From Actinomortierella ambigua (taxonomy: Eukaryota; Mortierellomycota; Mortierellomycetes; Mortierellales; Mortierellaceae), in contig JAAAJB010000505.1 of NCBI GenBank assembly GCA_016098155.1, positions 1 through 26,276 of the forward strand: DNA of 26,276 bases, written 5' to 3'. The position numbers were made by a program, and so were the translations under genes. The notes under the pieces are model-generated. The model ran no database searches. It saw only the letters and a program-made list of their open reading frames with translations, and was not told the DNA's origin. Below, in pieces: positions 7,580 to 18,463 of the stretch (its first letter is position 1; every line of letters begins with the position of its first letter).

Positions 7580-10047
7580 TTAAATCTTGTCCTCATGTCT
7601 TGCCATGACGGTAGCAGCACCGGCTGTCGCGGCGGTATCGTCCACACCATAGTGGATGGCGGGTCGTCGCGAAGCCGTGGTGATAGAGGTGGGTGGCTGT
7701 GCTGAGGCGTGGCGCTCCTCCTTCATCTCCAACAGTTGACGCTTCAGCATGCCGAGGAACACGAATGTGAGTGTGAAGTGAGGGCCAATACGCATAAAGT
7801 GGGTCGAGAAGCCCTTGTAGAACGCCATGGGTCCCTCTGTTATCAGGATATGGCGACATGACTGAAGTGTCGACTGTTGAGCCGCCTGCGACGATCGATT
7901 GTAAAGACGAATGCGACTATATTTGACGAAAGAAGAGGGGAGGGAGGGAGAGAACAGAGAAAACCAAGTCCAATGTTAGCATTGCTCAGCTTTAGACTCG
8001 CGACGCAGGTGAAACATTTATCCCTCCATCTCGTTTCTTTTCAACTTACACAACATCCATGGGGTTCATGACGACGACACTAACAAAAGCACTGGCAAGA
8101 GATGCAGACATGTCGAGCATGATACCATCCTTGACACCCCATTGGTTGCGGGCATGGTCCTTGAGCAACGAGTATGTGGTCAAGTTGGCCGCCGAGCCTG
8201 CCATCGAGCGCGCAATCGAGATGAGCGAACCTTTGTAGAGGGTCATGAAGCCGTCGTTGACGATGATGGTCCGCAGGGCAGACCAAGTACCCGTGTAGGC
8301 ATACTGGTTACCGACGGCCAACTTGCCTGTGGAATGACTCTGCAGGCGCGTCTTGACGAGCTCAAAGGGGTTGGCACTGATAGCGCCCATGGCACCGCAG
8401 GTAGCTCCTGCAATCATGCGCTTCCACGCAGGGGCTGTGCTCGCCTCGCCTGGGGCACTGAGCGGGTGCATGGCGTTGAGGATCGGGTCATACAGGCCCA
8501 GTCGAAAGATGTTTTTTGATGACTCTTTGAGAATTGCAGGAAAGAGGCCTTTTTGGAGACCACGCATACCCTCATGACGAAAGGTCTTTTGCAGACAGTC
8601 CATCGACGAAGTGTACACCTAAACATAGTAGTAGAGACATATGATAGCCGAGGAGGGATTTTTTTTTTGGTCTGGTTAAGAGTGGAACCATCTGTTTGGA
8701 CATTGTGCACATTTGTTATGCCCCGCATCCTTCTTCCAACTCGTTAACTGCCCCTCCATCTCAGACACACAATAAAGATGCCGATTCTGTCTTTTTTAAA
8801 AAAGAAGGGATTGAGTAGAACATCAAAACCTCCTAATTGCTGTGTTTTTGATCAATGTCCCTTTCTCCCTCCTCTCCCCCTTGTTATCGGAAAGACCCGC
8901 GTTTCTTGACCCAATTTCTCCTTCCCGACAGAAACATTTGGCTCGGAAAGTTGAAAGTGGATGGAGAGACAATCGATGCTACCAAAGAGCGTCAACCCAG
9001 GAGGGGTCGTCTTCTGGAGCAAAGGCAATCCGACCCACTTTGGATGTTTCCTCACGCTACACGCCTTTTTCTGTTCCCGACTCCCCAAAAGACAGAAAGA
9101 AAGAAAGAATGAAAGAGGGAAAAGAAAATTGTGTCCACGGACTGACTCTGTAACAATAGGGATGAGGGAAGAGCGTGAGAGATCAAAATTAGGGAACGGG
9201 CGTGGGATGATACGTCCGTGCCAAAGACATGGTGGGGAAAGAAGGGAAAGGGGGGAAGGAGAGGGACCATAGGGCGTTTGCGGGAAAGGTGTGTTTGTGG
9301 GGAAGGACTGCAGGTGAAACGTGCAGCTAATTGGCAGCAAGTGACAAAATATATGTAAAAGAACGGTAATGCAAACAAACAAAACATGAGGCCAAAATAG
9401 TGAAGGTCAAGGAGGAGAGGAGGGAGGGGCCAATACTTGATCGTGTACGTCCGATGAGTTATTTTGTCGAATGCCCAATCCCCTCACTCATGCCTCATCG
9501 GGATGGGGCAGAATTGCGGGGTAACCCTGGTTGAACACAGGCCAAGGTAGAGAAGGAAGAGGTCATTGTCCTCCTAGTCCCGTCGAATGTGGATTGTTCT
9601 CCATGACCTCATGAACCTTCCCTTTTCCTCCACACAAACTCATTCAGGGTCGGGTTAGAATCCCTTGTTCGACAGGCTAACGGCAATGTCACAAGGGTGG
9701 GGGGGGGTGGTCGTGTGGTTGGGGATTAGGCGATGAGGGTATACCTTTTCGGTGACTTTGAGGACCTCTTTGCCATGGCTACCGGGCACACGGGTCTTGA
9801 CGACCTCACCCTGAAGCTGGAGGCGGACCTTGACGGTGTCAAAGGGGTTGGTGAAGAGGACGGCCAACGAAGGGGCAATGGCCGAGATGGCAAAGTTCTC
9901 CAAGGGTGTGAGCTCCTGCTTGTGGTGGCCTCTGGAGGGCGTCGAATCGTCGGAGGAAGCCGACGATGGAGACGCGGGTGAGGAGGGAACGTCTTGGCTA
10001 GAGCGACCACCTAGAGGAGGAGTGCTATTGGTGGTGAAGGTGTTCAT
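7580..10047 (-). CDS. Mitochondrial carrier, OAC1/SLC25A34-35-like
   Basis: Three exons on the minus strand, 10047-9745, 8618-8050 and 7916-7580, give 402 residues in a continuous phase. The three carrier signatures are all present, one per repeat: PFDTVK (68-73), PFELVK (185-190) and PMDVVR (287-292), each at the end of an odd-numbered helix. GLQKGL after the first repeat and RLYNR then YKGF in the third resemble yeast OAC1 (oxaloacetate/sulfate carrier) and animal SLC25A34/35, so a dicarboxylate-type substrate across the inner mitochondrial membrane is likely but not proven. The third exon restores R-I-R-L-Y-N after PMDVV, which supports the splice choice. Unusual points are a 45-residue Ser/Pro-rich N-terminal extension, a C-terminal extension of about 50 residues, and a first intron of 1126 bp. 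A TATA-like TTATATA lies about 210 bp upstream of the start. Confidence 0.85.
8619..9744 (-). other. Long first intron of the carrier gene
   Basis: This 1126-bp intron is far longer than the 50-270 bp introns seen elsewhere in the window. It begins GTATAC and ends TTTAG. Short frames exist on both strands (for example 8961-9272 plus) but show no recognisable domain. I see no tRNA. A snoRNA cannot be excluded by eye. Confidence 0.55.
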
Positions 10048-11480
10048 GGTCGCTCTGGTGGAGGAGAGTTGTCGAAGTATGGTATGAACGGGGGGAGCGG
10101 GCAGCTCGCTTCTGCACAGACGAAAAATAGGTTGTGTGTACGAGGTATGGGGGGAGAACTGTCCTAAAGTGAGAAGGTGGGAGGGGAGAAGGAATGAAAG
10201 GGAGGAAAAGGGCAAAGGAGGTGAGAGAAAGAGAGGAAACAGAGGGTGGAGGAGTATATAAGCGGGAAGGAATTCAGCAAAAGTGAATGAATGAAGAAGG
10301 GGGTGATGAGGGAACGAAAAAGAAGAAGGGGAAGGTTGCAGTGTGTGTGTGTTGTGTGTTTTTTTGACTGTTGAGTTTCTCAGGTACGATCTGTGAGATC
10401 TCTTGCTCAATTTGGAAGGCCCCTTTGATCAGTTGAGTCACTCGATCGTCGAGCCGACGACCAGCAGGAACAAGAGCGAGACACCCTTCCATCCGTTGTC
10501 TCGTGAGCACATTACACACACACTCTCTCTCTCTTTCTCTTTCTCTCTCGTGTGAGCGAGAGATGTATAGCCACAAAAGCGTTTCTCAGCGAGGAAATCC
10601 AACTATTCCGAGCTTCTCTTCAGACATGGTTGATTGATGGCCTCCGTTTTTTTTAGTTCTGCAAGGGAAGGAAGAAAAGGGAGGCGAGTGGTGATCACCC
10701 ACAACGGTGCGTCCCTGAGTAAAATGGGTGGCAAATATATTTTTCTTTGGATAAACAAAAATGTCCCTGCCACGGACACAACATTCGCCATCCTACCATA
10801 AGACCCACAACAACAACCCATGTTCTCTCTCCTCCTTGCCTTTCCACCTTTATCCCTCTTTTCTTCACGGTCGGTACTCTTGCTCATGTTGGTTCGACTC
10901 ATTCGACTGCCCGACACTTTGAGTTTCTCGCCATGTGGGACAGACTCTGTCTCTCCTCGAAAGAGTGAAGTGCCCCCCAAAGGGTGGAACCCATGCGAGC
11001 CAAACTGTCCGGGGTATCTCACGTTGTACTCCCTATCCTCCATGTGAGCTTGTGAAGGCCCTGTTCCTCTGATAATCTTGAAGTTTTTTTTTTTTTTTTT
11101 TTTTTTTTTTACGCAGCGGACGACCAAAAGCCTCTCGTGTCTTTCTCTATCCCTACCTCTGCCTGTCTCTCTCTCTCTCCTACTTCATTTTCTTCTCTCC
11201 CTCTCCCTCCAGTGTGTGCATGGCTGTTGGAGGACCACATCTCTTCCCTTGGATTCCTTCCCTGCTGGTCATGTAGGCCGCCTAAACGTGCATCCGGAGA
11301 AGATGCCAAATACGGCAAGAGTTTGTACTGGCCACGGACAAAGGCAAAGTGGAGATCTCGTGCACGTGAAGGCGACGCGCCTTCCATCCTTTCTTATTTT
11401 TATTTTTCTCCTCTTTCATTCTTTTTTTTTTCATTCTTCATTGCAACACATCACTCCCCACTCTCCTCCTCCATTGCATC
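10048..11480. promoter_or_regulatory. Divergent intergenic region, carrier / acyl-CoA dehydrogenase
   Basis: This 1.4-kb region separates the divergent starts of the carrier (-) and the acyl-CoA dehydrogenase (+). The minus strand has a TATA-like element at about 10254-10262. CT-rich microsatellites lie at about 10521-10549 and a TG repeat near 10340-10358. A run of 27 T is at 11084-11110. A T/C-rich leader runs into the dehydrogenase ATG. No gene could be supported inside. Confidence 0.45.
11084..11110. repeat. Poly-T run of 27
   Basis: An uninterrupted T run in the dehydrogenase upstream region. Such tracts are often nucleosome-depleted promoter elements in fungi, but its exact length is also prone to sequencing error. 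Confidence 0.9.
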
Positions 11481-13590
11481 ATGTTCTCCGCCGTTCGCCC
11501 TCGCCTCGCCGCCGCTGTCAAGCCTGCTGCTCTCAGCGCCGTGCGCCCCAGGTACCTGATTACCTCGAGTTCAAAATGACCCCTGTCGCCCCTGTCGCCA
11601 CTCTGTCATCCCTGCATGCATGCATCTCCATCAGCATGAGGGCCTCACCTCTCCTCCTCGCTCATGCGCTTCGCATATGCCGTTTCTACTATTGTGTTTC
11701 TCTAATACTAACTAACGCTGATCCACCCTTGGCCGATTTTTTTTTCCTCTCGGTAGATTCTTCTCTCAGGCGGTTGTCGCTCGTTCCAACATTGCTTCGC
11801 TCCACACCCTGACCGATGACGAGCAGATGCTGAAGGAGACTGGTGCGTTTTGTTTTTTTCTTTCTTTCGACTGAATATCCGCCGAGAGAGACATGGACGC
11901 CATAGCGGACGCTTTTGATTTTTTTTTTTTCCCACAGTCGTCCAGGCGGATCTTTGTAGGCTGATCGGGCTATTATTGTTATTTTGTCTTTGTTGTTTCT
12001 AGTGGCCCGCTTCGCCAAGGAGCAGGTTCTCCCCAAGGTTTCCGAGATGGACGAGAAGGAGAAGCTGGACGCGGGTGTTCTCAAGGGTCTGTTCGAGACT
12101 GGTGTAAGTGAACAATGACTCTCTCTCTCTCTGTCTGTCTCTCTCTCCTGTCCCCCTTCTTCCCACATTTCAATTTGGATATGCGCTTACTTTTGACCCA
12201 ATGAGACCTGAATCCGTGGGTGACTGTGGTGGGACCCGAATTTAGCTTTTACGGCTGGAATTGACCCTCTCCATCTCTATCTCTCCTAATTGTTTTTCCA
12301 TACCGCTGTCTCTGCATCTAGCTTATGGGCATCGAGACCGAGGCTGATCTTGGTGGTTCCGAGTCCTCGTTCATGTCGGCTATCCTGACCATTGAGGAGC
12401 TTGCTAAGGTCGATCCCTCCATCTCGGTCATTTGCGACGTCCAGGTATGTGAACAAGATACGAACCAAAGGAAAAAAAGTGGGCGACACCAGTAGACGAA
12501 CAGGATCAACTCCGACTTTCCCCCCCCTCTCCAGCACCAGCACCAGCACCACCACCCGAACCTGTCTTGCAACTTTCCCACACTCCCCCCTCCGCTTTCC
12601 CCACTCTTCTCTCCACAAGAGGAACAACATTGACCAGTCAACCGACTCCGACCCTAATGTTATTTGTTTTCCGATATATGTATATGTGTGGGGGACTTTT
12701 TTCCTCTCCTTTAGAACACTCTGGTCAACACCCTGTTCCGCAAGTACGCTTCTGATGACATCAAGCAGCGCTACCTGCCCCAGCTGGCCACAGACACCGT
12801 GGGCTGCTTCTGCTTGTCCGAGGCCGGATCGGGCTCGGATGCCTTTGCCCTGCAGACACGCGCTGTCAAGGATGGCGACCACTACGTCCTGAACGGCACC
12901 AAGATGTGGATCACCAACTCGGGCGAGGCCGACATTTTCCTGGTCTTTGCCAACGTCGCTCCCGAGAAGGGCTACAAGGGCATCACCTGCTTTGTCGTCG
13001 AAAAGTCGATGGGTGTCAAGGTCAACAAGAAGGAGTCGAAGCTCGGTATCCGTGCCTCGTCGACGTGCACGCTCAACTTTGACGATGTCCGTGTGCCAGC
13101 CTCGAATGTCTTGGGTGAGGTCGGAAAGGGTTACAAGTATGCGATCGAGATTCTGAACGAGGGTCGTATCGGTATTGCCGCCCAGATGCTGGGTCTCGCC
13201 CAGGGTGTGTACGATGTCACCATGCCCTATCTGTTCCAGCGCAAGCAGTTTGGCACCTTGATCGGTCAGTTCCAGGGCATGCAGCAGCAGTATGCCCAGA
13301 TCGCCGTCGATATCGAGGCCGCTCGTCTGTTGACCTACAACGCTGCCCGTCTCAAGGAGCAAGGTCGCCCCTTCGTCAAGGAGGCCGCCATGGCCAAGCT
13401 CTATGCCTCCCAGGTCGCCGAGCGCGCTGCCTCGCGCTGCGTCGAGTGGTGCGGTGGCATTGGCTTCACCCGTGACTTCCCCGCTGAGAAGTTTTACCGT
13501 GACTGCAAGATTGGCGCCATCTACGAGGGTACCAGCAACATTCAGCTCCAGACCATCGCCAAGATCCTGGAGAAGGAGTATGGCAACTAA
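11481..13590 (+). CDS. ACADSB: Short/branched-chain acyl-CoA dehydrogenase, mitochondrial
   Basis: Five exons (11481-11551, 11757-11842, 12003-12103, 12322-12444, 12715-13590) sum to 418 residues, close to the 432 of the human enzyme. The N-terminus is Arg/Ala-rich without acidic residues ([12 protein letters not shown]) and fits a mitochondrial presequence. The flavin-binding acyl-CoA dehydrogenase signature reads [10 protein letters not shown], the second conserved block begins [11 protein letters not shown], and the catalytic base is Glu398 in [10 protein letters not shown]. The stretches [24 protein letters not shown] and [13 protein letters not shown] are typical of ACADSB rather than medium- or long-chain enzymes. 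It should oxidise 2-methyl-branched or short acyl-CoA (isoleucine/valine degradation) with FAD and pass electrons to ETF in the matrix. Introns have clear signals, for example CTAAC before exon 2. It is convergent with HSP78, 245 bp apart. Exact acyl specificity is inferred. Confidence 0.93.
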
Positions 13591-13835
13591 GCGGACAGTC
13601 CACCCAATATCCTGACAAAAAAAAAAGAGTGGCCAAGCTACTTTTTGTATTCAATTGTGTGATAATAGCAGTTTTTCATTGTACCAACAAAAAGACAATT
13701 CAAAAAAAATACCAATATCGACATATTTATGACTGAAAGTGGTGTTGCATGGAACTATGAAAGAAACCTTTTTTTTTCTATCTTTTTTTATCATTCTTTT
13801 TTTTTTTTCTTTTTTTCTTTTTTCAAATCAATCGC
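13591..13835. other. Convergent 3' intergenic region
   Basis: This 245-bp A/T-rich spacer between the dehydrogenase and HSP78 stop codons contains several T runs (13769-13823). It holds both 3' ends and no gene. Confidence 0.6.
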
Positions 13836-16800
13836 CTACTTGGTGGGCTCAACCTTGAGGTTTTCGTGGTCGACGTGGACCTTGACCTTCTCGCCGACCT
13901 TGACTTTGCCCTCGATGAGAAGCTTGGCCATGGGCTGGAGGACATCCTTCTGGATGACGCGGTTGAGCGGACGCGCACCATAGACGGGGTCATAGCCCTT
14001 GTTGGCAAGCCACTCCTTGGCCGGGGCCGAGACATCGATCTGGATGCGGCGGTCATCGACGCGGCCTTGGACCTCCTTGAGACGAATGTCGACAATGTCC
14101 CGGAGGGCTTTGTGCGACAGCCGGTTGAAGACGACCATGTCGTCAATACGGTTGACAAACTCGGGTGAAAAGTGGTGCTTGACCACATCCATCACCGCAG
14201 CCCGCTCGCTGTCCGAGACCTTGGACATCTCGTCCACAGACGACTTTGTGGCGTTGCGCGACGTAGCCAGGGCCTCGGCGCCCAAGTTGGACGTCATGAT
14301 GATGATTGTGTTTTTAAAGTCCACGACGCGACCCTTGGAATCCGTCAGTCGACCATCGTCGAGCACCTGCAGCAAGAGCGAGCTCACGTCCTTGTTGGCC
14401 TTTTCAAACTCGTCCAGCAACACGATCGCATAGGGCTTTCGGCGGACGGCCTCCGTCAGCTCTCCACCTTCATCATGGCCAATGTAACCCGGTGGGGCAC
14501 CAATCAGTCGACTGATCGAGTGCTTCTCCATGTACTCGGACATATCAATCCGCACAATCGCTGCCTCGGTATCAAACATAAACTTGGCCATGGCCTTGCA
14601 CAGTTCCGTCTTGCCCACACCTGTCGGGCCCAGGAACAAGAAGGACGCAATCGGCCGCGTCGGCGACGACAGACCAGCTCGCGACAACCGGACGGCCTCC
14701 GACACCGCCGAGATGGCCTCGTTCTGGCCGACGACGCGCTCCTGGAGGGCGTGCTCCATGTTGAGCAGCCGCTCCTTCTCGCCCTTCATCAGGTTCTGGA
14801 CGGGGATGCCTGTCATCCGTGCCACGACCCGCGAGATGTCATCGGCCGTCACCCGCTCGTGGATCAGCGACTCGACTTCTTCCTGCGTGCCCCGTGGAAG
14901 CGCACCCCGGTTCTCTTCTGTGGCGTTGTTGAGGAGCTCCTTTGAATCTGTGTCCGACAGAGCGCCCTCGATCGCTTCCATGGGGATTTGCTCTTCCTTG
15001 GGTAGCTTGGCTTCCAGATCGGGGATGATGCCGTACCGCAGTTCCGATGCCCGTGTAAAGTCTCCGCGGCGTTGAGCGTTCTCGAGGTCAATCTTGGCCT
15101 GTTCCAGATCTGCCTTGGCGCTCTTCATCGACTCTAGCTTGGCTCTATCCAAAGGATGAGAATAGAGGAAACAGAAAAAAAAAGAAATGAACGAAAAGAA
15201 CAAAGGAATATACAAGGGTGAGTCCCATCCAGTTTCAAACAACAAAAATCGAGATCAAGAGAAAACCCCCCCCCCTCTAAAAGTGCCCCCTGATGAAAAC
15301 TCACCTTTCCTCCTTCCAGATCTTGGTCAATCGCTGCGACTCTTCCTTCTTCTTCTTCAAATCCCCCTCGAGTTTCTGGCGGCGCGAGACCGACAAGGGA
15401 TCGGTCTCCTTCTTCAAGCTCTCGAGCTCAATCTCCATCGTGACAATCCCACGATCGAGGCTCTCAATCACGTCCGGCTTGGACTCTTGCTGCAGACGCA
15501 GCTTGGAACACGCCTCATCCACCAGATCAATCGCCTTGTCCGGCAAGAACCGGTCCGTGATGTACCGGTGCGACTGGACCGCCGCCGCCACCAGGGCCGA
15601 GTCGGCGATCCGCACACCATGGTGCACCTCATACCGCTCCTTCAGCCCTCGCAGGATCGAGATGGTGTCCTCGACCGACGGCTCTGACACCATCACCGAC
15701 TGGAACCGACGGGCCAAGGCCGGGTCCTTTTCAATGTACTTGCGATACTCGTCAATCGTTGTTGCACCACAACAGTGCAGCTGGCCCCTCGCCAACGCCG
15801 GCTTCNNNNNNNNNNCAACATGTTGCCGGCATCCATCGCGCCGTCAGACTTGCCCAGGCCCATCAGCGTGTGCAACTCGTCGATGAAAAGGATGATCTTG
15901 CCCTCTTCCGCCATCACATCCGCCAACACCGCCTTGAGCCGCTCTTCAAACTCGCCCCGGTACTTTGCGCCGGCCACGAGCGCGCCCAAGTCGAGCGACA
16001 CAACCCGCTTGTCCTTGATCGACTCGGGCACCTCGCCGTTCACAATCCGCTGGGCGAGGCCTTCGGCGATACTGGTCTTGCCCACGCCAGCTTCACCGAT
16101 CAGCACTGGATTGTTCTTTGTCCTTCTCGATAGGACTAGGGAAAGGAGTGAGAGAAAAATGGAGGGGAAGGGGAGAGATTGTGTGAGATATAGAAAAACA
16201 AAAATCATCTCTTCGCTTTATCGAATACTAAGGTATACGTAGACTACTACAGATAGGTAAGAAACATACCTTGGATGGTTCTACGAATCTCTTCTTCACG
16301 GCCAATGACAGGGTCCAGTTTGCCTTCACCCGCCAACTTTGTCAAATCATGGCCCTATATATTGTTTATGATAGAAGCAAAAAACATGCGAGGCATTAGG
16401 GGGGAAGATCTTCCCTTTTTTTTTATCGTGGGTGATTGGTGATTGGTTGGAGAAAAATTTTCCTTTTTGGTAAGACAATCCTAACGGTCCAAAGAGAGAA
16501 AAGTGTAGAATGTATGAGTGCCTTCTTCAACTTACGTATTGTTCCAGCGCCTTGCCCTTCTCTGTCTGCTCGGGCGTGGGCTGAATTCGGAATCCTTGAG
16601 GCCCTCCTCGACCTACAGATAGATGTATGAAGGAAAGGAAAGGCAAGGGTATTGCAAACATGCCATGGTGAGCGATGTTGTGCGACATGAAAGATTGGTG
16701 TTAGTTTGGTGTTTGGTGAAACATTTTCTTTCAGGCGGATCAATCGAAAAAAAGAAAAAAAAAAAAAAGGGAAAAGAACATTACCTGTCTGATAGAGACG

Positions 16801-17085
16801 GATCGCACCCATGAAGGGTGCAACATGGACACCTGGGTGGTGATGGCTTGCAGCAAGGAGAAGGGATTGGGACGAGAACTTTGAGAAATCAGAGGGCGAC
16901 TTGGTTGTTAGTGGGTGACGATGTGGTGTGTGCTTTGAGGGGGTGGTGGCATGTGTCATCAAGGATCGGCGCCCTTGGAGAGCCGAAGATGGCACCACCA
17001 ACGGCCTCGATGCTGCGCTTCGTGCATGCACAGGGATGCGACGAGACGAAGCAGCGGAAAGGGTGGTGCGTGCTGCAGAGAACAT
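13836..17085 (-). CDS. HSP78: Mitochondrial ClpB-type disaggregase HSP78 (with assembly gap)
   Basis: Five exons on the minus strand: 17085-16785, 16612-16536, 16354-16270, 16135-15305 and 15144-13836. The protein is about 863 residues once the 10-N gap is corrected (yeast Hsp78 is 811). An Arg/Ser-rich N-terminus with no acidic residue in the first 65 fits a mitochondrial presequence. The bacterial ClpB N-domain is missing, as in Hsp78. NBD1 has Walker A GEAGVGKT (168-175), pore loop KYRGEFE (Tyr213) and Walker B ILFIDE (D240, E241). A charged coiled-coil middle domain ([10 protein letters not shown] to about KADLEQAK) spans the last intron. NBD2 has Walker A GPTGVGKT, Walker [11 protein letters not shown], and sensor-2 GARPLNR near the C-terminus. 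It unfolds and resolubilises aggregated matrix proteins with mtHsp70. The promoter region carries a heat-shock element (17316-17335). The frame appears broken only at the N run. Confidence 0.94.
15806..15815. other. Assembly gap (10 N) inside HSP78 exon 4
   Basis: Ten N interrupt the conserved NBD1 block. Immediately before the gap on the minus strand the frame reads DAGNML, and after it KPALARG in another frame. Family members have these directly adjacent. Removing the N run and one of the two flanking G/C bases restores the frame exactly, so the gap is a placeholder between contigs that abut or overlap by one base. Confidence 0.85.
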
Positions 17086-17434
17086 TGAGCTTGAAAAAAA
17101 ATAATAAAAAGATAAAACAGGGTGGAGTTGGTGAAGTAAATGTAGTCAAAACGTGTTTGAAGAGAGAAAACAAGTATGTACGTGAGGAGGCGGGAGGTGC
17201 TGCAAAGAAAGCAAAAGAATGGGAGGAATGGGAAGAACGGGAGAGTGTTATAAAGAATGGAAATGAGGGTCCGAAAGATGGAGAAGGGTCCCGACCCGTG
17301 GGGGGTGCAAAGCTGTTTCTCGCGTTTTCTCGAAGTACACGTGACCATGGCGAGCCCCCAGTGGGGAGCTTGATCCAATGAATAAATGAATGAATGTGTG
17401 AGGACAAATCAAATTACCCTCCTCGACTAGCCCA
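17086..17434. promoter_or_regulatory. Divergent HSP78 / zinc-finger gene promoter
   Basis: Only 349 bp separate the two start codons, so the promoters must be shared or abutting. The HSP78-proximal part is A/T-rich (17093-17115) and the distal part G-rich. It includes the heat-shock element described separately. No convincing TATA box was seen on either strand. Confidence 0.6.
17316..17335. promoter_or_regulatory. Gapped heat-shock element
   Basis: Three 5-bp units in correct phase read nTTCn (17316-17320), a 5-bp gap, nTTCn (17326-17330) and nGAAn (17331-17335). This is the gap-type arrangement bound by Hsf1 in yeast. It lies about 230 bp upstream of the HSP78 ATG and 100 bp upstream of the divergent zinc-finger gene. 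Chance occurrence cannot be excluded, but its place before a known heat-shock gene supports it. Confidence 0.55.
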
Positions 17435-18463
17435 ATGGCCGCCACTACCAGAGCAGGAGCAGCAGCACGGATGGCACAATGCTATGCCACAGCCACTGGA
17501 CCAAGACTCACTCCAACAAGACCACTACCCCATGCATTTGAGCCGATCCTGTCCAACCCGTTCTGGACCGTGAGGCACAGCCGCTGTCGTCCGCCGCAGC
17601 CCTTTGCATTCCACTCCCAGGCTGGACCCCGCCCTCAAAAGGCTAACCCTGTTGGGCAGGCCGCTTCATTCTCATCAGCCAATCGCCCTGCTGCTGCCGC
17701 AGCGGTATCACCATCACCACCAACCAAGAAGCATGCCTCACGACAGCACCAACAAGAGCAGGATGGCGACAACTTGACACGCAAGCTTGAGCAGTTTCTC
17801 AGCCGATCAGGACGTCGCCGTGACCCACCACTGCGGCCAAGGCCTCCTGCTGCTGCATCCAGTGTAGTATCCTCTTCTTCTTCTTCTTCTTCCTTGGACT
17901 ATAGTAGAGAGAGCAAAAAGAAGCGGTATGTGGCAGCATTTCAAGCAGGCGACTTTATGTGTCCACGATGCGGGACTCACAACTTTGGCGATCCAGACAA
18001 GCACCTGCGCCCGTTTATGGCGCGCTCCATTCCTCAGCGGTCATCTTCTTCCCATCGCTCGCAAGAATCCCATTCGCCACAGGACAGGCTGCTCTCGTCG
18101 TCGTCGTCGTCGTCACCAATACCAGGAGAGCAGAAAGATAAAGAGGAGGAGGAGGACGAGCATGACTCGGCATTGAAGGCACCACTGCTTCGGCCCCGAG
18201 AGAGGAGAAGGCGCTTGCAAGGAGCCATATCGACTTGCATCGAGTGCGGATATTCAACACACGAGTCGACTCAAAGAACAGCATCACCAACGGCAGCAGC
18301 AGCAGCAGCATTATCCACGACGACGACCAACAAGGACGACGTGCGTCTCTCACGGCCTCGAGAATATGTGTGCGACTACTGCGACACAGTCAACTTTGCC
18401 GGGCGGATCAGTTGCGTTGGCTGCGGAGCTATCACGCCGAGCTTGAGAGATTTGCAGTCATAG
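17435..18463 (+). CDS. RanBP2-type zinc-finger protein with a split finger
   Basis: One uninterrupted exon of 342 residues. Residues 172-184 read GDFMCPRCGTHNF, the first half of a RanBP2-type finger (C176, C179, Asn183). The expected second Cys pair appears only 88 residues later as CIEC (C268, C271), after a Ser-rich and acidic low-complexity insert. A second, compact finger follows: C313-x2-C316-x10-C327-x2-C330 with Asn320 and Phe321 in the standard places. RanBP2 fingers bind single-stranded RNA or ubiquitin. The first 35 residues are Ala/Arg/Thr-rich with no acidic residue before residue 36, so mitochondrial import is possible. Poly-Ser and poly-Ala runs are encoded by TCT, TCG and GCA microsatellites. 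It is divergent from HSP78 and may share its heat-shock element. I do not recognise a named orthologue. Confidence 0.75.
   Translation: MAATTRAGAAARMAQCYATATGPRLTPTRPLPHAFEPILSNPFWTVRHSRCRPPQPFAFHSQAGPRPQKANPVGQAASFSSANRPAAAAAVSPSPPTKKHASRQHQQEQDGDNLTRKLEQFLSRSGRRRDPPLRPRPPAAASSVVSSSSSSSSLDYSRESKKKRYVAAFQAGDFMCPRCGTHNFGDPDKHLRPFMARSIPQRSSSSHRSQESHSPQDRLLSSSSSSSPIPGEQKDKEEEEDEHDSALKAPLLRPRERRRRLQGAISTCIECGYSTHESTQRTASPTAAAAAALSTTTTNKDDVRLSRPREYVCDYCDTVNFAGRISCVGCGAITPSLRDLQS

Noticed and set aside
10274..10576. Minus-strand frame upstream of the carrier
   Set aside because: Low-complexity Arg/Glu and Phe runs from CT repeats; no domain, and it lies in promoter sequence.
10885..10905. tRNA B-box-like GGTTCGACTC
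   Set aside because: No A box at the right distance and no cloverleaf could be drawn.
12286..13362. Minus-strand frame of 358 codons
   Set aside because: It is antisense to the acyl-CoA dehydrogenase exons and crosses two of its introns; no domain.
14172..14945. Plus-strand frame of 257 codons
   Set aside because: It is the antisense of the conserved HSP78 NBD2 exon. It has no recognisable domain, and the GC-rich codon pattern explains the lack of stops.
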